NCBI RefSeq assembly: GCF_001590965.1
Contig: NZ_BCTW01000006.1
Span: 124,001 to 188,000 of the forward strand
Source of the DNA: Novosphingobium lentum NBRC 107847
GTDB lineage: Bacteria > Pseudomonadota > Alphaproteobacteria > Sphingomonadales > Sphingomonadaceae
Reading direction: 5' to 3'
DNA length: 64,000 nucleotides
Under the pieces are notes generated by a model. The model was not told the DNA's origin and made no database searches. It saw only the letters and a list, made by a program, of their open reading frames with translations. Both the position numbers and the translations under genes were made by a program. Of the stretch, positions 9,060 through 16,439 are shown piece by piece. How positions within the stretch are numbered: position 1 is the stretch's first letter; the number at the start of each line of letters is the position of its first letter.

Positions 9060-11135
9060 GTGCCATCATCCGTCATCCGCCTCGCCATGCTGGCCACCGC
9101 TTCGCTGCTGGCCTCGCCCGCTTGGGCGGCGGATGAGGAAACCGCGCCGATCGTGGTGACGGGGGCATCGGGCGACTATCGCGTCGATGTCGCCAGCGGG
9201 ACCAAGACACCCACCCCACTGCTCGACCAGCCGCAGAGCGTCACCGTGCTCACCCGCCAGCAGATCGACGATCGCGGGGTGCGTTCGCTGGGCGACGCGC
9301 TGCGCTATGTGCCCGGCGTCGTGCTGGGCCAGGGCGAAGGACACCGCGACCAGGTGATCCTGCGCGGCCAGTCAACCACCGCCGACTTCTTCATCGACGG
9401 GTTGCGCGACGATGCGCAGTATTACCGCCCGCTCTACAACATCGAGCGGATCGAGGTGCTGAAGGGCGCCAATGCGCTGCTGTTCGGGCGTGGCGGGGGC
9501 GGCGGGGTGATCAACCGCGTCAGCAGGACGGCGCAAATCGGCGTCACGTCCGGGTCGCTCGACGGTTCGGTCGACAGCTTCGGCGCGTGGGCGACCACCG
9601 CCGATCTCAACCTGCCGCTCGGCCAGACGCTCGCCGCACGCATCGATGCGACTTATGAAAGCTTCGACAACCATCGCGATGTCTTCGGCGGCCGCTTCTT
9701 CGGCGTCGCGCCCACGCTGACGTGGCAGCCCGACACGGCGACCAAGGTGACGCTGGCCTACAACCACGACGACGACGACCGCGTGACCGATCGCGGCGTG
9801 CCTTCGCTGGGTGGCGTGCCGATCACCGGATACCGCGACACCTTCTTCGGGTCGGACGCGCTCAACCGCAGCACGGTGGCCGCAGACGTCGCCCGCGCGC
9901 GGATCGACCACGATTTCGGCAATGGCTTCACCGCCAACGCCACGGTCGAGTACAACCGTAACGTGGCCTATTACGGCAACCTGCTGCCCGCCGCCGCCAC
10001 CGCGACCACGGTCGACCTCACCGGCTATTCCAGCCTGACCCGGCGCGAAAGCTGGATCGGCCAGGCCAATCTGGTGTGGCAGGGCACGACCGGTCCGCTG
10101 CGCCACACCGTGCTGGCCGGGGTTGAGGCGTCGAGCCAGGACACCGACGCGGTGCGCAGCGAGGCGTTTTTCGTCAATGCCGCCGGCAAGCACGTGGCGC
10201 GGATCACCGTGCCGCTGGCGCAGCGGCTGGCGCTGCCGGTCGCCGGTTTCGATCCGGTGAGCCGCTCCAGCCTGTCGAACGTGCGCACCGTGTCGGGATA
10301 CCTGCAGGACCAGCTCGAGCTCGGCGAGCATGTGCAGCTGATCGCGGGGCTGCGCTACGACGATTTCCGCATCGATTCGACCAACCGCATCAACGCCTTT
10401 GCCGCCACGCGCGGCGATCGCAAATGGTCGCCGCGCCTGGGCGTGGTGCTGAAACCGCAGGCGAACATGTCGCTGTACGCAAGCTATGCCAAAAGCTTCC
10501 TGCCGCAATCGGGCGACCAGTTCACCGTGCTCGACGCCAGCACCGCCACGCTCGCGCCCGAAAGCTTCCGCAATCTGGAAGTGGGCGCCAAGTGGGACGT
10601 CACCCCGGGACTGTCGTTCACCACCGCGCTGTACCAGCTCGACCGCGACAACAGCCGCTCGACCGATCCGGTGACCGGCAACGTGGTGCTGACCGGGCGC
10701 AGTCGCACCAAAGGGTTCGAAGTGGCGCTGGCCGGGCAAGTGACCGCGCACTGGCAGACCAGCGTCGGTTACACCCTGCAGGACGGCAAAATCCTGTCCA
10801 CCACCACCGCCGCGCCCGCCGGCCGCCACATCGACAAGCTGCCGCGCCACCAGTTTTCGGCGTGGAACCGCTATGACGTGACGCCCAAACTGGGGTTGGG
10901 GCTGGGCGTGACGCACCAGTCGTCCAGCTTCGCCACGATCAGCAACGCGGTGCGCCTGCCCGCGTTCACCCGCGTCGATGCAGCGGTGTACTATACCGTC
11001 AGCCCGCGCATCGCGCTGCAGGTCAATGTCGAAAACCTGTTCGACACGACCTACTTCCCCGCCGCGCACACCGACAACAACATCGCCACCGGCGCACCGA
11101 TCAACGCGCGGGTTTCGCTGAAGGTGAAGTTGTAG
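9060..11135 (+). CDS. TonB-dependent siderophore receptor
   Basis: A 691-residue outer-membrane receptor. A signal peptide (about 23 residues, ending SPAWA) is followed by the TonB box region APIVVTGA, the plug domain (SVTVLTRQQIDDRGVRSLGD, VILRGQS, IERIEVLKGANALLFGRGGG) and a long beta barrel with repeated amphipathic strands. NVENLFDTTYFPAAHTDNN near the C-terminus is typical of the ferrichrome/catecholate siderophore receptor family. It imports ferric-siderophore using the TonB-ExbB-ExbD complex, which is encoded at 19.2-21.9 kb. The start is GTG, chosen because AAGGAG lies seven bases upstream. The upstream palindrome implies iron control. Confidence 0.94.
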   Translation: MPSSVIRLAMLATASLLASPAWAADEETAPIVVTGASGDYRVDVASGTKTPTPLLDQPQSVTVLTRQQIDDRGVRSLGDALRYVPGVVLGQGEGHRDQVILRGQSTTADFFIDGLRDDAQYYRPLYNIERIEVLKGANALLFGRGGGGGVINRVSRTAQIGVTSGSLDGSVDSFGAWATTADLNLPLGQTLAARIDATYESFDNHRDVFGGRFFGVAPTLTWQPDTATKVTLAYNHDDDDRVTDRGVPSLGGVPITGYRDTFFGSDALNRSTVAADVARARIDHDFGNGFTANATVEYNRNVAYYGNLLPAAATATTVDLTGYSSLTRRESWIGQANLVWQGTTGPLRHTVLAGVEASSQDTDAVRSEAFFVNAAGKHVARITVPLAQRLALPVAGFDPVSRSSLSNVRTVSGYLQDQLELGEHVQLIAGLRYDDFRIDSTNRINAFAATRGDRKWSPRLGVVLKPQANMSLYASYAKSFLPQSGDQFTVLDASTATLAPESFRNLEVGAKWDVTPGLSFTTALYQLDRDNSRSTDPVTGNVVLTGRSRTKGFEVALAGQVTAHWQTSVGYTLQDGKILSTTTAAPAGRHIDKLPRHQFSAWNRYDVTPKLGLGLGVTHQSSSFATISNAVRLPAFTRVDAAVYYTVSPRIALQVNVENLFDTTYFPAAHTDNNIATGAPINARVSLKVKL

Positions 11136-11167
11136 GGTGGGACGGCACCGGACTTGCCAACCTTGTC

Positions 11168-11251
11168 CCGCTCATGTCGAGCGAAGTCGAGACACGTCGC
11201 GCGACGGGTGACCATCGCGCAACATCCCTCGACTACGCTCGGGATGAGCGG
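11168..11251. repeat. Dispersed palindromic intergenic repeat, family A, copy 2
   Basis: Begins with the same CCGCTCATGTCGAGCGAAGT as copy 1 and ends CTCGACTACGCTCGGGATGA. It sits between two convergent genes (siderophore receptor and 2Fe-2S protein), the same kind of position as copy 1. Confidence 0.75.
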
Positions 11252-11271
11252 GGCGAGATAAGAAATCCCCG

Positions 11272-11889
11272 CTAGTTTCTGCTCGCCCCGGCGCCACCGG
11301 CATCCGATGCCGCGTCGCTCGTCTGGGCATCGGGGCTCGTCTGGGCATCGGGCGCAGCGGCCGCCGCCTTGGCGACCGGGGCATCGCCCGCCGTCGCACC
11401 ACCAGCCACCGCCACTGCCGGTCCATACGCCTGCGATCCGCGCATCGCCTGTCCGGCGCGTTGCACCGCGCGCACCAGCCGCGGGTACACGCCGCAGCGG
11501 CACAAGTTGGTCAGCGCCGCCTTGATATCGTCTTCGGTCGGATCGGCATTGTGCGCGAGCAACGCGGCGGCGGCCATCACCATGCCGGGCGTGCAGAACC
11601 CGCACTGGATCGCCTGTTCGGCCAGGAACGCCTGCTGCACCGGATGGCCTCGATCCTGCGCCAGCGCCTCGATCGTGGTGACGAAGCGCCCTTCCGCCTC
11701 GCCCAGCGTCAATTGGCAGCTGCGCAGCGCCTCGCCATCGACGATCACGGTGCAGGCGCCGCAATCGCCCACCCCGCAACCGTATTTGGTGCCGGTGAGA
11801 TTGGCGGCTTCACGCAGCGCCCACAGCAGCGGAGTGTCCGGGTCCATCCGGAACTGCACCGGCTGGTTGTTGACAGTGAGGCGAGCCAT
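11272..11889 (-). CDS. (2Fe-2S)-binding small subunit of a xanthine oxidase-family molybdoenzyme
   Basis: A 205-residue protein. Residues 1-155 hold both clusters of the CoxS/IorA-type subunit: YGCGVGDCGACTVIVDGEAL for the plant-type cluster, then QCGFCTPGM and LCRCGVYPRL for the second. It would pass electrons from a molybdenum-cofactor large subunit. The last 50 residues are an Ala/Asp/Gly-rich low-complexity tail not usual for the family. No large subunit gene adjoins it: the next gene in the same direction is a class II aldolase upstream, and repeat A follows downstream. The ATG at 11889 is chosen over an upstream in-frame start inside a repeat-like sequence. Confidence 0.88.
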   Translation of the reverse strand: MARLTVNNQPVQFRMDPDTPLLWALREAANLTGTKYGCGVGDCGACTVIVDGEALRSCQLTLGEAEGRFVTTIEALAQDRGHPVQQAFLAEQAIQCGFCTPGMVMAAAALLAHNADPTEDDIKAALTNLCRCGVYPRLVRAVQRAGQAMRGSQAYGPAVAVAGGATAGDAPVAKAAAAAPDAQTSPDAQTSDAASDAGGAGASRN

Positions 11890-11930
11890 TGTCGCGATCC
11901 CTAACCGCTCATCCCGAGCCTGTCGAAGGA

Positions 11931-12710
11931 TCAGTCGCGCCAACTGCGGTCGATCTTGTCGATCCGCCTAACCCACGCGTTGAAATCGCCGATGCCCGGG
12001 CCGCCACCGGGCGGCTGCGCCTGGGCGAGATCGCGCTGGTGGACCGCCACGACATCGTCCGAAACCAGCACCGGGCGTCCCATCGACAGCGTCGCCAGTT
12101 GAATCTCGCAGGCGCGCTGCAGGCCCCACATCATCACAAACATTTCGGGCAAGGTGCGCCCCATCACCACCGGGCCGTGGTTGCGCAGCATCAGGATGTG
12201 CTTGTCGCCCAAGTTGGCCATCAGGCGCTCGGCTTCTTCCGCACGCACGGTGATGCCCTCGAAATCGTGGTAGCCGATGCGCCCGATGAAGTTGCAGGCG
12301 TAGAAGTTGATCGGCATCAGCCCTTCGGCAAGACTGCACACCGCCATCGTCTCGGTGGTGTGGACGTGACAGATCGCGTGCGCCCAATCGAGGTGGCGGT
12401 GGAAATAGCCGTGCTGGGTGAAACCGGCCTTGTTGACCGGGTGCGGGCTGCCATCGAGCTTGTTGCCGTCGATGTCGATCTTGACGAGGTTGGAGGCGCA
12501 GACTTCGGAATAGAGCAGCCCGAACGGGTTGATCAGGAACGCATGGTCCTCACCCGGCACGCGCACCGAGATGTGGTTGTAGACCGATTCCGACCAGCCC
12601 ATCAGATCGAAGATGCGATAGCACGCCGCCAGATCGAGCCGCGCCTGCCATTCGGCGTCGCTGCAGTCGATGTTGCGGCCCGTTCTGGCCGAAGCAAGCT
12701 GGGTTGCCAT
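11931..12710 (-). CDS. Class II aldolase/adducin family protein
   Basis: A 259-residue protein with the class II aldolase fold signatures: YNHISVRVPGEDHAFLINPF for the phosphate-binding start of the domain, the zinc ligands in CHVHTTETMAV and a third histidine in LRNHGPVVMG. Known members include fuculose-phosphate aldolase, ribulose-phosphate epimerase and many non-catalytic or demethylase-like paralogues. The N-terminal 30 residues and lack of neighbours give no substrate. It lies in line with the downstream 2Fe-2S gene about 40 bases away and could be cotranscribed. Confidence 0.88.
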   Translation of the reverse strand: MATQLASARTGRNIDCSDAEWQARLDLAACYRIFDLMGWSESVYNHISVRVPGEDHAFLINPFGLLYSEVCASNLVKIDIDGNKLDGSPHPVNKAGFTQHGYFHRHLDWAHAICHVHTTETMAVCSLAEGLMPINFYACNFIGRIGYHDFEGITVRAEEAERLMANLGDKHILMLRNHGPVVMGRTLPEMFVMMWGLQRACEIQLATLSMGRPVLVSDDVVAVHQRDLAQAQPPGGGPGIGDFNAWVRRIDKIDRSWRD

Positions 12711-12800
12711 GTGCGTCTCTCCGGATCCGTCTCGTTACGATCTGCAACCTCTATCGCATGACCGGCGACGTCGATGCAATCGTGCACCTGTCCGGCGCGC

Positions 12801-13655
12801 TCAACCCACCGCCATGTTGTCGATCAGCCGAGCCTTGCCGATCCGCGCCGCCACCAGCAGCCGAGCCGGGGCGCCGACGAGCGCGGGCAGCGTCGCTAGC
12901 GTATCGGCATCGCACAACTCGGCATAGTCGACCGATGCGAATCCGCCGGACAGCAGCGCAGCCGCAAGCTCGCCGAGTGAGGCCGCCACATCCGCCCCAG
13001 CCTCGATTGCGGCAATCGCCTTGCGCATCGCGGCGGACAGCCCGGCGGCCTGCGTTCGCTCGGTGGCCGTCAGGTATTGATTGCGGCTGCTCATCGCCAG
13101 CCCGTCGGCCTCGCGCACCGTGGGGATGCCGATGATGGCGTCCGCGCGCGGCTGCGTCAGGTCGAGATCACGCGCCATCCGCCGGATCACCGCCAGTTGC
13201 TGCCAGTCCTTCTCGCCGAACAGCGCGATGTCGGGCAACACTTGGTGGAACAGCTTGCCCACCACCGTCGCCACGCCATCGAAGTGGCCCGGCCGCGCCG
13301 CGCCGCACAGCACCTCGCTCACTCCCGAGACCGAGACGTTGGTGGCATAGCCCGCCGGGTACATCTGGTCGGGCGTGGGCGCCCACAGCACATCGACGCC
13401 TTCGGCTTCGAGCAACGCAACATCGCGCTCGAACGGGCGCGGATAAGCCTCCAGATCCTCGCCCGCCCCGAACTGGCGCGGGTTGACGAAGATCGACACC
13501 GCGACGTGGGCCGCGCGGGCCTTCGCCTCGCGCACCAGCGTCAGGTGGCCTTCATGCAGCGCGCCCATCGTCGGCACCAGCGCCACGGTTCCCCCCGCCG
13601 CACGCAGCTTCGCAACGCTGGTCCGCAAGTCGTCAAGTCGAGAGATGGTTTGCAC
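12801..13655 (-). CDS. panC: Pantoate--beta-alanine ligase
   Basis: A 284-residue protein with the nucleotidyltransferase HIGH-type motif in PTMGALHEGHLTLV (residues 28-41), then FVNPRQFGAGEDLEAYPR, FGEKDWQQLAVI and the KMSKS-like SSRNQYL. These are the ATP- and pantoate-binding regions of pantothenate synthetase. It makes pantothenate, the precursor of coenzyme A, in the cytoplasm. It is divergent from mipZ. Confidence 0.96.
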   Translation of the reverse strand: MQTISRLDDLRTSVAKLRAAGGTVALVPTMGALHEGHLTLVREAKARAAHVAVSIFVNPRQFGAGEDLEAYPRPFERDVALLEAEGVDVLWAPTPDQMYPAGYATNVSVSGVSEVLCGAARPGHFDGVATVVGKLFHQVLPDIALFGEKDWQQLAVIRRMARDLDLTQPRADAIIGIPTVREADGLAMSSRNQYLTATERTQAAGLSAAMRKAIAAIEAGADVAASLGELAAALLSGGFASVDYAELCDADTLATLPALVGAPARLLVAARIGKARLIDNMAVG

Positions 13656-13767
13656 AGCCCCTGCCTGTCCTTTAAGCCGCCGTCAGGGGCGGATGGGTGG
13701 CTGGTCTAGCCGTCGCCACCCCCCGGCGGCAAGCGCCTCCGGCCATGTGAACAGAAGAGATCGCGTC

Positions 13768-14589
13768 TTGTCCAGCGGCCCCCACCGGATCGTCTTTGCC
13801 AATGAAAAGGGCGGAACGGGCAAATCCACCACCGCCGTCCACATCGCGGTCGCGCTGGCCTATCAGGGCGCACGCGTCGCCGCGATCGACCTCGATTCGC
13901 GCCAGCGGACGATGCACCGCTACCTCGAAAACCGCGCCGAGACCGTCGCCCGCCGCAACGTCGCGCTGCCGAGCGCGACCTTCGCGGTATTTCGGGGCGA
14001 GACGATCGAGGAGCTCGACGCGCTGTCCGAAGAACTGTCGGCCGACCACGATTTCCTGGTGTTCGATACGCCCGGCCGCGACGATGCGTTCGCGCGCCAT
14101 GTCGCCACCCGCGCCGATACGCTGGTCACCCCGCTGAACGACAGTTTCGTCGATTTCGACCTGATCGGGCAAGTCGATGCCGAAACGTTCAAGGTGCGCC
14201 GCCTGTCGTTCTATGCCGAACTGATCTGGGAAGCGCGCAAGAAGCGGGCGATGTCCACGATCAAAGATTCGCGCCGGGAGATGGACTGGGTGGTGGTGCG
14301 CAACCGCACCCAGCACACCGAAGCGCGCAACATGAAGCGGCTCGACCAGGCGCTGGGCGAGCTGTCGAAGCGGGTGGGCTTCCGCATCGCCAGCGGATTG
14401 TCCGAACGCGTGATCTACCGCGAGCTGTTTCCCTCGGGCCTCACCCTGCTCGACAAAGGGCAGCTGGGCGAACTGGGCACCAGCCACCTTGTCGCGCGGC
14501 AGGAACTGCGCGCGCTGGTCTCCGGGCTGAACCTGCCGATGCCGGCGCGGCCCGCCGCCAGCGAACCGGCGATGGAATCGGCGGCATGA
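13768..14589 (+). CDS. mipZ: MipZ, ParA-type ATPase that positions the division septum
   Basis: The protein begins with the deviant Walker A motif FANEKGGTGKSTTAVH (signature Lys near the N-terminus), followed by DLDSRQRTM, FDTPGRDD (Walker B region), TPLNDSFVDFDLIGQVD, MDWVVVRNR and KRVGFRIASGLSERVIYREL. These are distinctive of MipZ rather than ParA or MinD. In Caulobacter MipZ forms a gradient from the ParB-bound poles and inhibits FtsZ, placing the division site at mid-cell. I chose a TTG start preceded by a GAAGAG-like site; a GTG at 13747 without a clear ribosome site is the alternative. The stop overlaps the next start (ATGA). Confidence 0.93.
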   Translation: MSSGPHRIVFANEKGGTGKSTTAVHIAVALAYQGARVAAIDLDSRQRTMHRYLENRAETVARRNVALPSATFAVFRGETIEELDALSEELSADHDFLVFDTPGRDDAFARHVATRADTLVTPLNDSFVDFDLIGQVDAETFKVRRLSFYAELIWEARKKRAMSTIKDSRREMDWVVVRNRTQHTEARNMKRLDQALGELSKRVGFRIASGLSERVIYRELFPSGLTLLDKGQLGELGTSHLVARQELRALVSGLNLPMPARPAASEPAMESAA

Positions 14590-14885
14590 TCAAGCTGGTC
14601 GAGCTGGTCATTCTGGTCAGCGTGGCCTGCCGCCTGCTGTCGGGCCAGTGGCCGTGGGAACTGATGAAAGGGGCCGACCGTTCCGCCGCAGAAGCACGCG
14701 CCCGTATGCTTCTGGGCCTGCGCTCCGGCGCATCGCGGGAGGACATCATCGACGCACATCGCGAACTCATCGCCCGGGTCCACCCCGATCGCGGCGGCAG
14801 CAGCGATGCGGTCCACGAAGCCAATGCCGCGCGCGACGTGCTGCTGGGCGGCCTGGCTCGCCAACGCGGCAACCGGATCAAGTGA
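14586..14885 (+). CDS. Small membrane-anchored J-domain protein
   Basis: A 99-residue protein. A hydrophobic N-terminus (IKLVELVILVSVACRLL) is followed by a compact C-terminal J domain, LLGLRSGASREDIIDAHREL and then ARVHPDRGGSS with the HPD tripeptide that stimulates Hsp70 ATPase. This matches the short DjlA/TIM14-like J proteins of alphaproteobacteria. It is translationally coupled to mipZ by a four-base overlap. Its Hsp70 partner is probably DnaK, which is not in this window. Confidence 0.87.
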   Translation: MIKLVELVILVSVACRLLSGQWPWELMKGADRSAAEARARMLLGLRSGASREDIIDAHRELIARVHPDRGGSSDAVHEANAARDVLLGGLARQRGNRIK

Positions 14886-15022
14886 GCCGTTCGTCACTGG
14901 CCGCCGGTCTCGTCACAATCACGGCCTAAGTAACGATCCGCGACGTGGGCTCGTGACATCGGCGGGCCCGGATCGACGACACATCGACCATACATCGACG
15001 ACACAAGGGAAGCCGACGCATC

Positions 15023-16426
15023 ATGACCCACCAGTTCCACTCCACCGTGCTGCGCGAATACGACATCCGCGGCGTGATCGGCGAAACGCTGGGGCCGGAC
15101 GATGCCCGCGCGATCGGGCGCGGCTTCGGCACACGCATCATCCGGTCGGGCGGCAAGAAGGTCGCGGTCGGCTATGACGGGCGGATCAGCTCGCCGATCC
15201 TCGAACATGCGCTGGTCGAAGGGCTCAACGCCTGCGGGGTCGACGTGGTGCGCGTGGGCATGGGCCCCACCCCGATGCTGTATTACGCCGAAGCCTCAAT
15301 GGAAGATGTGGATGGCGGCATTCAGATAACCGGCAGCCACAATCCCGCCAATTACAATGGCTTCAAGATGGTACTTGGCGGACTTCCGTTCTTCGGGGCC
15401 GACATAGTCGATCTCGGGCGGATGGCTGCTGTCGGTGACTGGGTTTCCGGCAGCGGCACGTCGGAGACGCACGACATCATGCCCGCCTACATCGACCGGC
15501 TGGTTGAAGGGATCAAGGGGATCGGGCACGAGCAGCTGGCCGGTCTTCGTATCGGTTGGGATGCGGGCAACGGCGCGGCGGGCCCGGCGCTCGAACTGCT
15601 CACCGCCCGACTGCCAGGAACCCATGTCCTGCTGTTCACCGAAGTCGACGGGAATTTTCCTAATCATCATCCAGATCCTACCGAGGAAAAGAACCTCGCC
15701 GATCTCAGGACGACCGTCGCCGCGAATAATCTCGACTTCGGAGTAGCTTTCGACGGCGATGGCGACCGGATCGGTGCAATCGATGGCAAAGGCCGGATCA
15801 TCTGGGGCGACCAGTTGCTGATGATCTATGCCGAAGACCTGTTGCGGATGGTTCCGGGGGCCATGATTATCGCCGATGTGAAGGCCAGCCAGGCGTTGTT
15901 CGATCGCGTGGCCGAACTCGGCGGCAAGCCGCTGATGTGGAACACCGGGCACAGCCTGATTAAGTCCAAAATGAAGGAGACGGGCGCGCCGCTGGCCGGC
16001 GAGATGAGCGGCCACGTGTTTTTTGCACACGATTACTATGGTTTCGACGATGCGCTGTACGCCGCCGTGCGGCTGATCGCGGCCAGCGTGCGGCTGGGCA
16101 AATCGGTCACGCAGTTGCGCGGCGAGATGCCGCCGATGATCAACACCCCCGAACTGCGCTTCCAGGTGGACGAAAGCCGCAAGTTCGCGGTGATCGACGA
16201 GGTCAAGGCCCGGCTCAAGGCAGAAGGCGCCGATGTCAACGAGACCGACGGCGCGCGCGTGTCCACGCCCGACGGCTGGTGGCTGCTGCGCGCCTCGAAC
16301 ACGCAGGACGTTCTGGTCGCCCGCGCCGAAAGTTCGAGCGAGGAAGGTCTGGCCCGGCTGATGGCGATGATCGACGCGCAACTCGCCGCCTCGGGGCTCG
16401 AGCGCGGACCGCAAGCCGGCCACTGA
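15023..16426 (+). CDS. pgmG: Phosphomannomutase/phosphoglucomutase
   Basis: A 467-residue alpha-D-phosphohexomutase. The phosphoserine loop is [13 protein letters not shown] (about residues 108-120), the metal loop is DGDGDRIG (about 247) and the sugar-binding loop GEMSGH (about 331). The C-terminal phosphate-binding RASNTQD is present. It interconverts hexose 1- and 6-phosphates for nucleotide sugars and exopolysaccharide; the sphingomonad enzyme for gellan-type polymers is named PgmG. Codon use changes within the gene: bases from about 15290 to 16050 contain ATA, AAT and ATT codons that are nearly absent in the flanks, which suggests a recombined segment. Confidence 0.94.
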   Translation: MTHQFHSTVLREYDIRGVIGETLGPDDARAIGRGFGTRIIRSGGKKVAVGYDGRISSPILEHALVEGLNACGVDVVRVGMGPTPMLYYAEASMEDVDGGIQITGSHNPANYNGFKMVLGGLPFFGADIVDLGRMAAVGDWVSGSGTSETHDIMPAYIDRLVEGIKGIGHEQLAGLRIGWDAGNGAAGPALELLTARLPGTHVLLFTEVDGNFPNHHPDPTEEKNLADLRTTVAANNLDFGVAFDGDGDRIGAIDGKGRIIWGDQLLMIYAEDLLRMVPGAMIIADVKASQALFDRVAELGGKPLMWNTGHSLIKSKMKETGAPLAGEMSGHVFFAHDYYGFDDALYAAVRLIAASVRLGKSVTQLRGEMPPMINTPELRFQVDESRKFAVIDEVKARLKAEGADVNETDGARVSTPDGWWLLRASNTQDVLVARAESSSEEGLARLMAMIDAQLAASGLERGPQAGH

Positions 16427-16439
16427 TGGACATTTGGCG

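Noticed and set aside
8583-11135. arsC and the siderophore receptor as an arsenic-resistance island
   Set aside because: No arsR, arsB/acr3 or arsH is present and arsC is divergent from an iron-uptake gene, so no resistance operon is supported.
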